The notes under the pieces are model-generated. The model saw only the letters and a program-made list of their open reading frames with translations. It was not told the DNA's origin and made no database searches. A stretch of DNA of 13,880 nucleotides from Myxococcales bacterium (GTDB lineage Bacteria; Myxococcota; Myxococcia; Myxococcales; Myxococcaceae): the NCBI GenBank assembly GCA_003153055.1, contig PMBV01000223.1, forward strand, positions 1-13,880, written 5' to 3'. Positions 13,846-13,880 of the stretch are shown piece by piece (position 1 is the first letter of the stretch; each line of letters begins with the position of its first letter). A program made the translations under genes and the position numbers.

Positions 13846-13880
13846 GTGAAACGCCGCCCGGCGAAGCGGATCGGCGTTCC
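13846..13880 (+). CDS. Possible start of a downstream gene, cut by window edge
   Basis: AGGTGA at 13835-13840 lies five bases before GTG 13846, which opens a frame reading MKRRPAKRIGV and leaves the window. GTG 13837 in the same frame is an alternative. The close spacing to the acyltransferase stop (13836) would make it an operon partner. Only 35 bases are visible, so this is tentative. Confidence 0.3.
   Translation, partial: MKRRPAKRIGV

Overview
The window is very GC-rich chromosomal DNA with tightly packed genes, strong G/C preference at third codon positions and frequent GTG starts. Three things together point to a myxobacterium-like genome (Myxococcota): a Gly-Gly-Gly-Ala-Thr linker protein at the left edge, a myxobacterial-looking Rpn/PD-(D/E)XK nuclease with a tail of EEGRE-type repeats, and a cytoplasmic PAS hybrid histidine kinase. 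The phylum is inferred from protein style. There is no rRNA, tRNA, CRISPR array or intact insertion sequence.

Layout. The left edge (1-284, minus strand) holds the 5' part of a membrane-anchored or secreted protein whose linker is encoded by a 15-bp tandem repeat. Upstream of it on the same strand is an MscS-type mechanosensitive channel (513-1565). From about 1.6 to 4.8 kb lies an accessory-looking patch. It contains a decayed plus-strand remnant of an Rpn-family gene, an intact minus-strand Rpn-family gene (1747-2664), and a broken minus-strand remnant of a CTP-synthase-like class I glutamine amidotransferase with an in-frame TAG (about 2801-3085). It also contains an unrecognised 199-aa protein (3111-3710), a DUF1877/YfbM-family protein with an abnormal C-terminus (3891-4442), and a 148-aa protein with a histone-tail-like basic N-terminus (4348-4794, convergent overlap).

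From 4.9 to 11 kb are minus-strand core-type genes. A translationally coupled operon runs ABC ATPase (7281 to 6325), ABC-2 permease (6328 to 5525) and single-HKD phospholipase-D-like protein (5517 to 4909). The 148-aa gene lies 114 bp further downstream. Above the operon are a PLP-dependent cysteine synthase (8429 to 7422) and a large multi-pass GT39/ArnT-like glycosyltransferase (10831 to 8534).

The right end has a divergent pair. A soluble PAS-HisKA-HATPase-REC hybrid kinase (12946 to 11090) faces a PlsC-type acyltransferase (13072 to 13836). The acyltransferase may be read from a near-leaderless promoter. A further plus-strand gene may begin at 13846.

Functionally, several products concern the envelope (tension-gated channel, ABC exporter, lipid-linked sugar transfer, lysophosphatidate acylation). 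No single pathway links them from sequence alone. I do not see a convincing new multi-gene system. The best leads are the two gene remnants, the ABC plus PLD operon with a cysteine cluster, and the histone-tail-like protein.
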